A stretch of 64,000 nucleotides of DNA from Bacteroidales bacterium M8 (GCA_001689495.1 LUJS01000052.1:1-64000); one strand, 5' to 3'; counted from the stretch's first letter, positions 27,561-35,921 are shown. Notes: generated by a model from the letters alone, not told the origin. Numbers and translations: made by a program.

Positions 27561-28196
27561 TCAGCAGACCACATTGACCTCGGGAGGAGGCGGGGGGAGC
27601 GTGAGGTCGTCGGTGGCTCCGAAGCTGCGGTTGCCGACCTCGATGGTATCCGATACCCATTCGAAGAACTGCTTGAACGTGGTGCTGTCGAGAGTGTCGA
27701 GCTTGTAGACTTTGTCGGTGAGCTGCATCAGGGGCTCGGTCTTGGCGCTCATGCCTGCGGCACATGCCACGATGCTTCCCCACTTGCGCCTCTTTATCTC
27801 GGGCACCATATTGTTGTAGACCATGATGTCTGACGGCTTGCCGTCTGTCATGATGAACAGCAGGGGCATCCAGTCGCCTTTCTGCTCGGCAGTGCCCTTG
27901 ACGGTCTCGGCATCGACCCGCTCACACAGCAGTTCGAGGGCGGCTCCGGTGTGCGTGGGGCCGCTCTCGGGCGTTGTGATCTCGGGCAGTTGCAGTTCGT
28001 CTATCGGCGTGAGCGGAAGCAGTTGCTTCACCTCGCGGTCGAACGTGATGATGCTGATGTTGACGGTCTCGAGCGCATAGGGGTTCTGCCTGAGGCTCGA
28101 CATCATGGCCTCAAGACCGACTTTGACAGACTCGATGGGTTCGCCCTTCATCGAGCCTGATGTATCTATAAGAATATAAACGGGTAGTCTTCTCAT
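27561..28196 (-). CDS. TerY-like vWA domain protein (short form, copy 1)
   Basis: The 211-residue protein is almost only a vWA domain: RRLPVYILIDTSGSM carries MIDAS D11-T-S-G-S15, and MTDGKPSD supplies the last metal-binding Asp. It is closely related to the protein at 28283-28921 over its whole length, including a shared C-terminal tail LPPPPPEVN-[VI]-V. Likely a metal-dependent protein-interaction scaffold in the cytoplasm. The start at 28196 fits the paralogue, and the mRNA has AAGGAG 12-13 bases before it, a Shine-Dalgarno rarely strong in Bacteroidota. A terminator-like hairpin lies just before this sequence. Confidence 0.9.
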   Translation of the reverse strand: MRRLPVYILIDTSGSMKGEPIESVKVGLEAMMSSLRQNPYALETVNISIITFDREVKQLLPLTPIDELQLPEITTPESGPTHTGAALELLCERVDAETVKGTAEQKGDWMPLLFIMTDGKPSDIMVYNNMVPEIKRRKWGSIVACAAGMSAKTEPLMQLTDKVYKLDTLDSTTFKQFFEWVSDTIEVGNRSFGATDDLTLPPPPPEVNVVC

Positions 28197-28213
28197 GGAT
28201 TGAAGGTTCTCCT

Positions 28214-28259
28214 TAAAAAATATGGCGGAGGAGGAATCAGCCAAGACACCTCCTCCGCC
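28214..28259 (-). terminator. intra-operon terminator-like hairpin between the two short vWA genes
   Basis: A perfect 11-bp GC-rich stem pairs 28224-28234 (GGCGGAGGAGG) with 28249-28259, with a 14-base loop. On the minus strand it is followed by ATATTTTTTAAGG. It lies in an 86-base gap inside the Ter-type operon, 28 bases before the next start codon. It should reduce, or conditionally stop, transcription into the vWA1-AIM24-TerY-PP2C-kinase half. Confidence 0.8.
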
Positions 28260-28282
28260 TGTTCATTTTTCCGAGAATAATG

Positions 28283-28921
28283 TTAGAGCACGATGTTTAC
28301 TTCGGGGGGAGGAGGGGGAAGCTCGCTGAGATTCTGAGCCTCTGCACCGGCCTCCTTGACCTTCTGGCTGCCAGAGCTTACGGACGCTGACACCCATTTG
28401 AAGAATGCCTTGATTGTAGCGCTGTCTGCGGTGTCGAGCGACACGACACACTCTGTGATTTTCTTGAGGGTTTCTGTATTGGCGCCCGAGCCCGCTGCAC
28501 AAGCCACGACCATGCCGAACTTGCGTTTCTTGAACTCCGCAAGTCCCTTGTTGAGGTCGTCGGTAGGCTCGCCGTCGGTCATGATGAAGACGAGGGGCTT
28601 CCAGTCACCCTTTTTCTCGGGGGTCGTCTTGGTCACCTCACGATCCACGCACTGAGACAACACGGTCAGGGCTTCGCCGAGGGCGGTGCAGCCGCTGGCA
28701 TTCAGGGTCGGCTCCTGAAACTGTGCAAGCTCGGTCAGGGGTACGGTCTGACGTGCCGAGCTGTCGAAGGTAATGATGCTGAGATATGCTGTCTCGAGTG
28801 CATAGGGATCGGAACGGAGAGTCGAGATGAGCACCTTGACACCGTTCTCAACGGCCTGAATAGGCTCGCCGAACATCGAGCCCGAGCAATCGAGCAGGAG
28901 GTATACAGGGAGTCTTCTCAT
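28283..28921 (-). CDS. TerY-like vWA domain protein (short form, copy 2)
   Basis: This is a 212-residue vWA protein, paralogue of the product of 27561-28196. MIDAS is D11-C-S-G-S15 in LLDCSGSMFGEP, with the MTDGEPTD motif downstream and a linker rich in Ala/Glu leading to the tail LPPPPPEVNIVL. No transmembrane segment or zinc ribbon is present. It starts 3 bases after the stop of the first TerD-family gene downstream of it in sequence order, so it is co-translated with the TerD block. The duplicated vWA genes suggest a hetero-oligomeric or two-target scaffold (inference). Confidence 0.9.
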   Translation of the reverse strand: MRRLPVYLLLDCSGSMFGEPIQAVENGVKVLISTLRSDPYALETAYLSIITFDSSARQTVPLTELAQFQEPTLNASGCTALGEALTVLSQCVDREVTKTTPEKKGDWKPLVFIMTDGEPTDDLNKGLAEFKKRKFGMVVACAAGSGANTETLKKITECVVSLDTADSATIKAFFKWVSASVSSGSQKVKEAGAEAQNLSELPPPPPEVNIVL

Positions 28922-28924
28922 GGC

Positions 28925-29593
28925 TTATTTCTTTGCGTAGTCAAGTGCGATGCGGCGGATTGTCTCGCAGATGTTGGCGTCGGGATATGCGTCACCGATG
29001 GCCGAGAACTTCCACTCGCCGTTGCGGCGATAGAGCTTGCCCATGATGAGGGCGGTCATGCCCTTGTATTTGGGCTCGGCGGCAACGTCATAGGATGCGA
29101 ACACCTCCTTGACGAGGCTGGGCGTTCCCTCGAACATGCGGATCGAGGCATAGGGAATCTCAGAGAAGTCCTCCTTGCCGCAGTTGTTGAGGAAGAAATA
29201 AATCTCGTTTACCTCGGGGGCAACGCGGTTGAGGTTTACGGTGATGATCTCGTTGTCGAGGCCGTCGTCGCCGGCGGTGTCGCCCTTGAGGTCGTCGCCG
29301 CTGTGATGCAGTGCGAAGTCACGCGAGTCAACCTTGCCGGCAGGCATGCCGTAGCGGCTGAGGAATTCGGGACGGTAGAGGGGTGAGTAGATGTGGTCGA
29401 TGATGTTGCCCTTGTCGTCGAACATGACCACGCTGAGGTCAAGGTCGACATCCTCGACCTTCTTGCCGAAGCCCAAGAAACCGTTGCTTTTCACGATGGC
29501 TCCCCAGTTGCAGCCCACGCAGAAGTCGGTGAGCTTGGAGCCGTTATTTTTTTCGAGGTTTATCCTCTGTCCTTTTTCAAGACGGATTGCCAT
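28925..29593 (-). CDS. TerD-family calcium-binding stress protein (long form)
   Basis: The 222-residue protein starts MAIRLEKGQRINLEK like other TerD proteins. It has the two acidic calcium-binding regions DLDLSVVMFDDKG and HSGDDLKGDTAGDDG, then a beta-sandwich end with YRRNGEWKFSAIGD. It is longer than the two TerD proteins upstream, with an insertion around residues 15-45 (CVGCNWGAIVKSNG) containing a Cys pair, resembling TerZ-type proteins. TerD-family proteins bind Ca2+ and are linked to tellurite, phage and envelope stress. Third of three tandem copies. Confidence 0.92.
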   Translation of the reverse strand: MAIRLEKGQRINLEKNNGSKLTDFCVGCNWGAIVKSNGFLGFGKKVEDVDLDLSVVMFDDKGNIIDHIYSPLYRPEFLSRYGMPAGKVDSRDFALHHSGDDLKGDTAGDDGLDNEIITVNLNRVAPEVNEIYFFLNNCGKEDFSEIPYASIRMFEGTPSLVKEVFASYDVAAEPKYKGMTALIMGKLYRRNGEWKFSAIGDAYPDANICETIRRIALDYAKK

Positions 29594-29614
29594 GTCTGAA
29601 TGTATTTAGAGAGA

Positions 29615-30169
29615 TTAGTTGTATTTGTTGAGATATTCGGCAAGACCACCCTTCTGGCCAACGCCGATTGCTTCGAACTTCCACGCGCCGTTGCGCTTGT
29701 AGATGCGGCCGAACTCGACGGCTGTCTCGACGGAGAAGTCTTCCTCGAGCTCGTATTTGAGAATCTCCTCGCCGGTAGCCGTGTTGTAGACGCGGATGAA
29801 CGAGTTATGTACCTGTCCAAAGTTCTGGCGGCGCTCATCTGCCTTGTGTATGGTTACGACAAAGACAATCTGAGTGGCGCGGGGGTCGATTTTGGTGAGG
29901 TCGATGTGGATGCTCTCGTCGTCGCCTTCGCCCTCGCCGGTGAGGTTGTCGCCTGTATGCTCGACAGAGCCGTCGGGCGATATGGTATTGTTGTAGAATA
30001 CGAAATATTCGTCAGCAAGTATCTTGCCGTTCTCGCCGAGTATGAAGGCAGATGCATCGAGATCGAAATCATTGCCCGTGCTCGAGCTGTTGGTGTCCCA
30101 GCCGAGTCCTATGGTGAATTTGGGAAGCTCAACGGCAACCCTTTGTCCTTTTTCGAGATTGATAGCCAT
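29615..30169 (-). CDS. TerD-family calcium-binding stress protein
   Basis: This is a 184-residue standard TerD domain: MAINLEKGQRVAVELPK, GLGWDTNSS, FDLDASAFILGENGK, the YNNTISPDGSVEHTGDNLTGEGEGDDE calcium-binding loop region, and YKRNGAWKFEAIG. The start at 30169 is preferred because it aligns with the adjacent copies; an upstream in-frame extension has no TerD similarity. It is closely related to the protein at 30190-30750, so the pair arose by duplication. Gaps to its neighbours are 20 and 21 bases. Confidence 0.94.
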   Translation of the reverse strand: MAINLEKGQRVAVELPKFTIGLGWDTNSSSTGNDFDLDASAFILGENGKILADEYFVFYNNTISPDGSVEHTGDNLTGEGEGDDESIHIDLTKIDPRATQIVFVVTIHKADERRQNFGQVHNSFIRVYNTATGEEILKYELEEDFSVETAVEFGRIYKRNGAWKFEAIGVGQKGGLAEYLNKYN

Positions 30170-30189
30170 GTGTAGATATGTGTTTGTGG

Positions 30190-30750
30190 TTAGTATGCGT
30201 ACTTGTCTACGAGGAACTGCAGGCCGCCCTTGAATCCGTTGCCCATGGCCTCGAACTTCCACTCGCCGTTGCGCTTGTAGAGTCGGCCGAACTCGACGGC
30301 TGTCTCGATCGAGAAGTCTTCGTCGAGGTCATATTTGGCTATCTCCTCGTCTGTCAGGGCATTGTAGATGCGGATATATGAGTTGTGCACCTGTCCGAAG
30401 TTCTGACGACGGTTCTCGGCATCGTGGATGGTGACTGTGAAGAGGATCTCGTTGACGCGGGGATCGACCTTGGTCAGGTCGACTGTCAGGGTCTCGTCGT
30501 CGCCTCCGTCGCTGTTGCCGCCGGTAGTGTCGTCGCCCGAAGAGGCGACTGCTCCGTCCGGAGACACAAGATTGTTGTAGAACACGAAGAATTCGTCCTC
30601 GGGGAGTTTCTTGTTCTCGCCCAGCATGAATGCCGATGCGTCGAGGTCGAAGTCAAAGCCTGTGCTTGTATTGGGGTCCCAGCCGAGACCGACGCCCACT
30701 TTCTCGAGGCCGATGCTGATACGCTGTCCCTTCTGAAGATTGATTGCCAT
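30190..30750 (-). CDS. TerD-family calcium-binding stress protein
   Basis: This is a 186-residue TerD domain protein with the standard motifs: MAINLQKGQRISIGLEK, GLGWDPNTSTG, FDLDASAFMLGEN, a SPDGAVASSGDDTTGG acidic loop and YKRNGEWKFEAMG. The calcium loop carries an extra Asp/Gly-rich segment (GGNSDGGDDE). It is first of the three TerD genes in transcription order, 43 bases after the pRiA4b ORF-3-like gene. Confidence 0.94.
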   Translation of the reverse strand: MAINLQKGQRISIGLEKVGVGLGWDPNTSTGFDFDLDASAFMLGENKKLPEDEFFVFYNNLVSPDGAVASSGDDTTGGNSDGGDDETLTVDLTKVDPRVNEILFTVTIHDAENRRQNFGQVHNSYIRIYNALTDEEIAKYDLDEDFSIETAVEFGRLYKRNGEWKFEAMGNGFKGGLQFLVDKYAY

Positions 30751-30793
30751 GATATTGATTGTTTAGATTTAAGTCTGAGGTTGAGAGTGGAGC

Positions 30794-31345
30794 TTACTCC
30801 TCGAAATTCATTTCGTCGAATCCGGCGCTGTCGAATTCGTCTTCGTTATACTCTGTCGAGCCGTAAAAATCGTCGTCGAGGTCAGTCGCGGCTACCTGTG
30901 CTGCCTTGGCGTCGATCTTGGCGTCAAAATCGTCGAGGTCGACAAACTGCGAGGGTGCCTCGCCCATGGCTATGGAGCAGAGGGGATCTTTCAGGTGCTT
31001 GCCGGGCACAGAGCGCTTCATCTCGAGGAAGAACGAGCGGTCGGTCATATAGTCGAACACCCACACAAGTCTCTGGCCGTCGTCTTCGATGAAGTCGATA
31101 AGGGGAGTGTCCTCCATAAGGTAGACATCCTCGGAAGAATCCGAGCCCATATCTTCGAGCGAAATCTCCTGACCGCGTTCCCAGCCTTCGTCGCAGAGGA
31201 AGAAAGAGCTGAACTGTGTCTTGTCATAGCCTACGCTGTCGCAGATTGCGTTGCGCAAGTCAAGAAATGTAGCGTCGGCGTCGATCTGAATCTCCCTTTT
31301 GAAGTTGTCAACCTCGTCGGAGACTATACGAAAGGTATAAATCAT
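30794..31345 (-). CDS. pRiA4b ORF-3-like protein
   Basis: The 183-residue acidic protein begins MIYTFRIVSDEVDNFKREIQID, followed by ATFLDLRNAICDSVGYD and SSFFLCDEGWERGQEISL, a pattern matching the plasmid pRiA4b ORF-3 family, common in Bacteroidota but without known function. A very acidic tail (about the last 40 residues, many Asp/Glu) follows. The start at 31345 places the protein after the likely promoter leader. It is the first gene of the Ter-type run; because this family is also found outside Ter loci, it may be a neighbour read together rather than a true component. Confidence 0.8.
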   Translation of the reverse strand: MIYTFRIVSDEVDNFKREIQIDADATFLDLRNAICDSVGYDKTQFSSFFLCDEGWERGQEISLEDMGSDSSEDVYLMEDTPLIDFIEDDGQRLVWVFDYMTDRSFFLEMKRSVPGKHLKDPLCSIAMGEAPSQFVDLDDFDAKIDAKAAQVAATDLDDDFYGSTEYNEDEFDSAGFDEMNFEE

Positions 31346-31431
31346 GTCGGTGTATGTATGTTTATATGTTTTTACTGTATTGTGATAGACCTGAGCCGGG
31401 GTGTGTCCGGGCATCAGAAAAATCTATACTG

Positions 31432-31462
31432 CGAAAGTAGTAACTTTTTTTTAAAACCGAAA
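31432..31462 (-). promoter_or_regulatory. probable promoter of the Ter-type operon
   Basis: The minus strand has TTTC (31459-31462), 19 bases, then TACTTTCG (31432-31439), one base off the TAnnTTTG box. It gives a leader of about 80 bases before the start at 31345. A weak hairpin (CGAAA/TTTCG) at 31457-31470 overlaps the -33 region and may instead end the upstream gene. Confidence 0.55.
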
Positions 31463-31481
31463 TAGTTTCGCAAAAAAAATC

Positions 31482-33887
31482 CTACTCCCATTCCATTTCC
31501 ATGTCGCGCAACAGTGTGGCGGACGATCCGACCGACCCCGTGTGCTGGATATAGAGTGCTGATCCGTCGAGCATTGGTACTTGGGCCGAGAGTCGTACGG
31601 ACGGGAGGACGGCCGGATTGGCGTTCGGTTGTCTTTGGGCTTCGGTATGGGCAGTAGCCTCGATGGTGCCGCGGTCGAATGAGACGCTGATGTGGCAAGG
31701 CGTCCTGTAGCAGTCTGATGCCACCGGTGCGGTGAGGGGTGTCGCGATGCCGTTCTCCATCCGCATGAGCGTGAAGGTCACCGCCTTGTCAAACTCAGGG
31801 GTTCGTTCTATCCTCAGCGCATATCCTGTCCGCGTGACGGGGTCGAACTTGACGCCTATGTCCATGTATTGGCCGGTTGCGCTGCCGAATCCCTGACCGG
31901 GGCCTTTCGAGGGCTCTGCCACCATCCTGACAGTCATCTTCTTGCTTTTGTCGCGTGCCGGGATATATGATAAGCGCGCTCCCTTGGTGGCCTGAACGAG
32001 ACCGATGCCTGTAGCGGCATCCACGCCACGGCCATAATACCAACTGCGCGTGCTGTCGGGCACCCAGTCGTGGCGCGATGTTTCCTCGGGCTTGAATGTA
32101 TCGAATGTCCAGATGCCCTTGCGGCCGATGCCGTTGCTCCTGATAGGTATCTCGGCAAATGTGGTGAATAGTTTTTTCTCTTGTCCCGGAACGGCAATAA
32201 GCATCAGCTTGGACACCTGACGGTCCAACGCAGCCGTCTCTTTGTTTCCGGCGACAGTCGTGACACGTTTTGGAGTCACGGTGGCGGATATGTAGCATCC
32301 CTCGTCGGCCCTACCAAGCGTGTATGTTGCGCCTGACCCGGCTATGCCCTGACGAACAGCGACCGAGTCGGACAGATCGGGGCGGGTTGACCTGTACCAT
32401 ACTATCGAGGATTCATCGGCCCCGTCGCCGTCTGTCAGGGAGTAGGAGAGCAATATATTACCTTTTGATGCCTTGAGTCTCGGCAGCTCCCTGAACTCAG
32501 GTGCCTCGGTCAGATAGGGCTCTATGTTTACTATCGAGTTGGCCTTCAATCCATAGGATGTAGCCAGAGATACCATTGCATCAGATGCCACGGGGAAACG
32601 ATTGTTGCTGATCGCCTTGACGGATGTTCCGTCCTTGACAAGACCGAGCGTGGTAGGCGCGGTCCAGCTCATGTCCTTGGGCGTTTCATCGAGTGGATAG
32701 TCACCCCAAAGTCTTAGGAATGGTGATACGATTATGGTGTCGTCAAGTGCCTTCATTGAATTGTTCGAGGCATTGAGCCTGAGAGAAACAGGCAGATGTA
32801 AATCCGATTTATCGACTGACAGTCCGAGCGGATTCCATCCGTCGTCACCCGCAAGAAGATTGGCTATATTGTAGCCGTTTTCTGTCTTGTAGGCCCTTAG
32901 GAGTTGTTTGTCCGATATGTCCGTGCTGAGGCCGGGTCTGTCGGCATCAATGAAAACCGGGGTGCCGTTTAACGTAACTCCGCTCTGATAGCAATGCACG
33001 GGCGAGTCATCCCTGAACCAGCGGAGCGTGACAGAGTTGTCTGCGGTAAACCGAGTGTCTATCATCGTGACCGGAGCAGGCACCTTTGTGAGATACTGAG
33101 TGCCGCTGACGAGTGTGTGAATGTCGCAGTCAAGAAAGACCGCTCCCGTGGGCGAAGTGGCATAGAACGGCTTGCCGCTATGGAACGTGAAGTCGCAGTC
33201 GAGATATACCGCCGACCCGGACAATGCGTCATCGGTACATTCAAAATAGCACTTATAGTACAGCGACCTCCTTGCGCCGACAAGCGGGCAGAGGTTGAGT
33301 CGGCTGATAAACCTGCAGTTCTCGGCAAGCAAACGGTCTGTGCCGTCGCATATTCCGACCTGCGCCTGTACGATCGCGTCGCGTCTACGCTTGCGGTCAA
33401 GGGCCGGGTTCGCGGGATATATCAGGTCGACATTACAGTAATTTCCGAATGTCATGTTTGAAACCTCAAGACTGTGACCCTTGAAATGGAGCATCGTATA
33501 ATTGCCCAAAGCACCTTGAGTCTGACCTCTGTTCACGGCAAAGACCACATTCTGCGGGTCGTCGGTGAGACCTTTGATTCTCAGTGTATCACAACGGATC
33601 TCGGCGGCAAAGGGGATGGATTGCGAATTGTTCCGGTTGCGTCTTATTTCGGGGTCGTCCGGGTCGTCAAGCCAATAGACCGATGGCGCGACATGGAGAG
33701 TAATGGAACTCCTGCCGGACCGGTTGATGTAATCCATGGCCTTCAGGGCATCGTTAAACACAAATTCGCCCTCGGTGCCGTCGTGGGTCAGCAGAATATT
33801 GTCCCTGTCGGGAGTGAACGGCAATGAGGCACTCAGGGTCAGTGCCGAGATCAAGGTGGTTGCAGCTAATGTGACAAATCGTTTCAT
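31482..33887 (-). CDS. secreted parallel beta-helix protein (pectinesterase-like N-terminal half)
   Basis: The 801-residue protein has a signal peptide (MKRFVTLAATTLISALTLSA). Residues 30-330 look like a right-handed beta helix related to pectin methylesterases: short strands such as LRIKGLTDDPQNVVFAVN, LEVSNMTFGNYCNVDL, LLAENCRFISR and YYKCYFECTDDALSGSAVYLDCDF. The catalytic QDT/Asp-Asp-Arg pattern of pectinesterases is not evident, so the activity is uncertain. The C-terminal half contains beta-sandwich stretches. The likely role is binding or breakdown of a polysaccharide at the cell surface. The start is only 7 bases from the T-run of an upstream terminator. Confidence 0.75.
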   Translation of the reverse strand: MKRFVTLAATTLISALTLSASLPFTPDRDNILLTHDGTEGEFVFNDALKAMDYINRSGRSSITLHVAPSVYWLDDPDDPEIRRNRNNSQSIPFAAEIRCDTLRIKGLTDDPQNVVFAVNRGQTQGALGNYTMLHFKGHSLEVSNMTFGNYCNVDLIYPANPALDRKRRRDAIVQAQVGICDGTDRLLAENCRFISRLNLCPLVGARRSLYYKCYFECTDDALSGSAVYLDCDFTFHSGKPFYATSPTGAVFLDCDIHTLVSGTQYLTKVPAPVTMIDTRFTADNSVTLRWFRDDSPVHCYQSGVTLNGTPVFIDADRPGLSTDISDKQLLRAYKTENGYNIANLLAGDDGWNPLGLSVDKSDLHLPVSLRLNASNNSMKALDDTIIVSPFLRLWGDYPLDETPKDMSWTAPTTLGLVKDGTSVKAISNNRFPVASDAMVSLATSYGLKANSIVNIEPYLTEAPEFRELPRLKASKGNILLSYSLTDGDGADESSIVWYRSTRPDLSDSVAVRQGIAGSGATYTLGRADEGCYISATVTPKRVTTVAGNKETAALDRQVSKLMLIAVPGQEKKLFTTFAEIPIRSNGIGRKGIWTFDTFKPEETSRHDWVPDSTRSWYYGRGVDAATGIGLVQATKGARLSYIPARDKSKKMTVRMVAEPSKGPGQGFGSATGQYMDIGVKFDPVTRTGYALRIERTPEFDKAVTFTLMRMENGIATPLTAPVASDCYRTPCHISVSFDRGTIEATAHTEAQRQPNANPAVLPSVRLSAQVPMLDGSALYIQHTGSVGSSATLLRDMEMEWE

Positions 33888-33893
33888 GGCATT

Positions 33894-33935
33894 AAAAAAG
33901 TCAGCGGTGTGCGGCTCTGTCGACCGCACACCGCT
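33894..33935 (-). terminator. intrinsic terminator after the polyamine-type dehydrogenase gene
   Basis: A perfect 12-bp stem (33903-33914 with 33924-33935, AGCGGTGTGCGG) is followed on the minus strand by GACTTTTTTAA. It ends the gene stopping at 33966 and lies just before the ATG at 33887, so it may also act as an attenuator of the beta-helix gene. Confidence 0.88.
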
Positions 33936-33965
33936 TATGATAGATTAAGTGATCTTATTGGATGC

Positions 33966-35162
33966 TCAGACCTCGAGGTCAAGGTTGAAGCTCTCGTTCC
34001 AAGGCAGGCCGTCTTTTGCGAGCTGCTCGAGGAAGGGATCGGGATCGAACTCCTCGACGTTGTTCACGCCGGGCTTTACCCACTTGCCTGTGAGGAACAT
34101 CATGGCGCCGACCATGGCGGGCACGCCGGTGGTATAGCTCACGGCCTGCATGCCTGTCTCCTGATAGGCGGCCTCATGCGAGCAGTTGTTCCAGATGTAA
34201 TAGGTCAGGTGCTTCTTCTCCTTGTCAAGGCCCGAGATGCGGCAGCCGATTGAGGTCTCGCCGTGATAGTTCTCGCCGAGGTCCTGAGGATTTGGCAGCA
34301 CAGCCTTGAGGAACTGCAGGGGCACGATCTTCTGGCCGTTGTAGTCGACTTCGTCGATGCGGGCCATGCCGATGTTCTGTATCACGCGGAGGTGTGTGAG
34401 GTACTCCTGACCGAAAGTCATCCAGAAGCGGGCACGCTTGATGGAGGGGAAGTTCTTGACAAGGCTCTCGAGCTCCTCGTGATAGAGCAGATAGCTCTCG
34501 CGCTCGCCGATGTTGGGATAGGTCAGTGTCTTGTGTATCTCGAGGGGACCCGTGGTGACCCACTGGCCGTCCTGATAGTAGCGGCCGTTCTGGGTAATCT
34601 CGCGGATGTTGATCTCGGGGTTGAAGTTGGTGGCGAATGCCTTGCCGTGGTCACCGCCGTTGCAGTCGACGATGTCGAGGTATTCCATCTCCGAGAAATA
34701 GTGCTTGGCGGCATAGGCCGTGAACACGCCCGATACGCCCGGGTCGAATCCGCAGCCGAGAATGGCTGTCAGACCGGCGTCCTCGAAGCGTTTCTTGTAT
34801 GCCCACTGCCAAGAATACTCGAAATGGGCCACGTCCTTGGGCTCGTAGTTTGCCGTGTCGAGGTAGTTGACACCGCAGATCAGGCAGGCATCCATGATGG
34901 TGAGGTCCTGATAGGGGAGAGCCACGTTGATGACGAGGGCGGGCTTGTGACGATTGAAGAGCTCGACAAGCTGGGGCACGCTGTCGGCGTCGACAACGTC
35001 TGCCGAGATGTTGGGCTTGCCGATGGCCTCGACGATAGCCTCGCACTTCTTGCGGGTGCGCGAGGCAATGACTATTTCGCTGAAGACCTCGGGGTGCTGC
35101 GCGCACTTGTGGGCCACTACGGTACCGACACCGCCGGCTCCAATGATAACGATTTTTGCCAT
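33966..35162 (-). CDS. saccharopine-dehydrogenase-family protein, probably carboxynorspermidine synthase
   Basis: The 398-residue cytoplasmic enzyme starts with a Rossmann fold (MAKIVIIGAGGVGTVVAHKCAQ). It continues with conserved stretches of the carboxy(nor)spermidine dehydrogenase group: ASRTRKKCEAIVE, NVALPYQDLTIMDACL, GVNYLDTANYEP and GCGFDPGVSGVF. These proteins condense diaminopropane or putrescine with aspartate semialdehyde and reduce the product, the first step of the alternative spermidine pathway. The decarboxylase partner is not in the window. It lies 30 bases after the BI-1 gene, with a strong terminator after it. Confidence 0.88.
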   Translation of the reverse strand: MAKIVIIGAGGVGTVVAHKCAQHPEVFSEIVIASRTRKKCEAIVEAIGKPNISADVVDADSVPQLVELFNRHKPALVINVALPYQDLTIMDACLICGVNYLDTANYEPKDVAHFEYSWQWAYKKRFEDAGLTAILGCGFDPGVSGVFTAYAAKHYFSEMEYLDIVDCNGGDHGKAFATNFNPEINIREITQNGRYYQDGQWVTTGPLEIHKTLTYPNIGERESYLLYHEELESLVKNFPSIKRARFWMTFGQEYLTHLRVIQNIGMARIDEVDYNGQKIVPLQFLKAVLPNPQDLGENYHGETSIGCRISGLDKEKKHLTYYIWNNCSHEAAYQETGMQAVSYTTGVPAMVGAMMFLTGKWVKPGVNNVEEFDPDPFLEQLAKDGLPWNESFNLDLEV

Positions 35163-35192
35163 TATGGTCTGTTTGTTATATTAGTGCCATCT

Positions 35193-35921
35193 TCAATCGC
35201 GCGAGTTTCCGAAGAAACGGAGCAGATAGATGAACAGGTTGATGAAATCGAGATAGAGGCTCAGGGCGCCGATGGTGGCGAGGTGGCCGGTCGTACCTGC
35301 AGGGGCATACTCGGCCATCTGCTTGATTTTCTGGGTATCCCAAGCAGTAAGACCGATGAAGATGAGCACGCCGGCTATCGAGATGATCCAGTCGAGAGTG
35401 CTGCTGTGCGTGAACAGGTTGACGAGCGAGGCTATGATAAGGCCGAAGAGGGCGTAGATCAGATAGGTGCCCCAGTTGGTCAGGTCCTGAGTGGTGAAGT
35501 ATCCGTAGACACTCATCGCTCCGAAAGTGCCGGCACAGATGAAGAATGTCTTGGCGATCGAGGTGGCCGTATAGACAAGGAATATCGGTGCGAGCGCCAT
35601 ACCGTTGATTGTAGCGAACACGTAGAAAAGCAGCGTGGCCGTCATAGAGCTCATCTTTGAGATGCGTGCGGACAGCGTGAACACAATGACGAGTTCGGCT
35701 ATGAAGAGGCCCCAGTAGAACCACGAGTTCGTAGCCATGAACTGCATGTAGGAGAGGGATGTCGAACAGAACATCGACACAAGAGCGGTGACAAGAAGAC
35801 CGAGGGTCATCTTGAGATAGACAAGCTTCATCACGGACGTGGTGGTCTTGATGACCGAGCCCGCTGACTGATTGCTGCTGCCTCCGTAATAGGGAGGAGG
35901 TGTTTTACCGAGATCGTACAT
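35193..35921 (-). CDS. Bax inhibitor-1 / YccA family membrane protein
   Basis: This is a 242-residue protein with seven hydrophobic segments after a short polar N-terminus (about 30 residues). The family motif is near the C-terminus in GLTAWDTQKIKQMAE, and an acidic site that in bacterial homologues controls a Ca2+ leak lies in the C-terminal helices. The biological role in bacteria is unsettled; the E. coli homologue YccA modulates FtsH. It lies between argS (75 bases) and the dehydrogenase gene (30 bases). Confidence 0.93.
   Translation of the reverse strand: MYDLGKTPPPYYGGSSNQSAGSVIKTTTSVMKLVYLKMTLGLLVTALVSMFCSTSLSYMQFMATNSWFYWGLFIAELVIVFTLSARISKMSSMTATLLFYVFATINGMALAPIFLVYTATSIAKTFFICAGTFGAMSVYGYFTTQDLTNWGTYLIYALFGLIIASLVNLFTHSSTLDWIISIAGVLIFIGLTAWDTQKIKQMAEYAPAGTTGHLATIGALSLYLDFINLFIYLLRFFGNSRD

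Noticed and set aside
20179..31345. classical tellurite-resistance operon
   Set aside because: TerC and TerB are absent and no tellurite gene such as tehB is present. Calling it tellurite resistance would go beyond the evidence.
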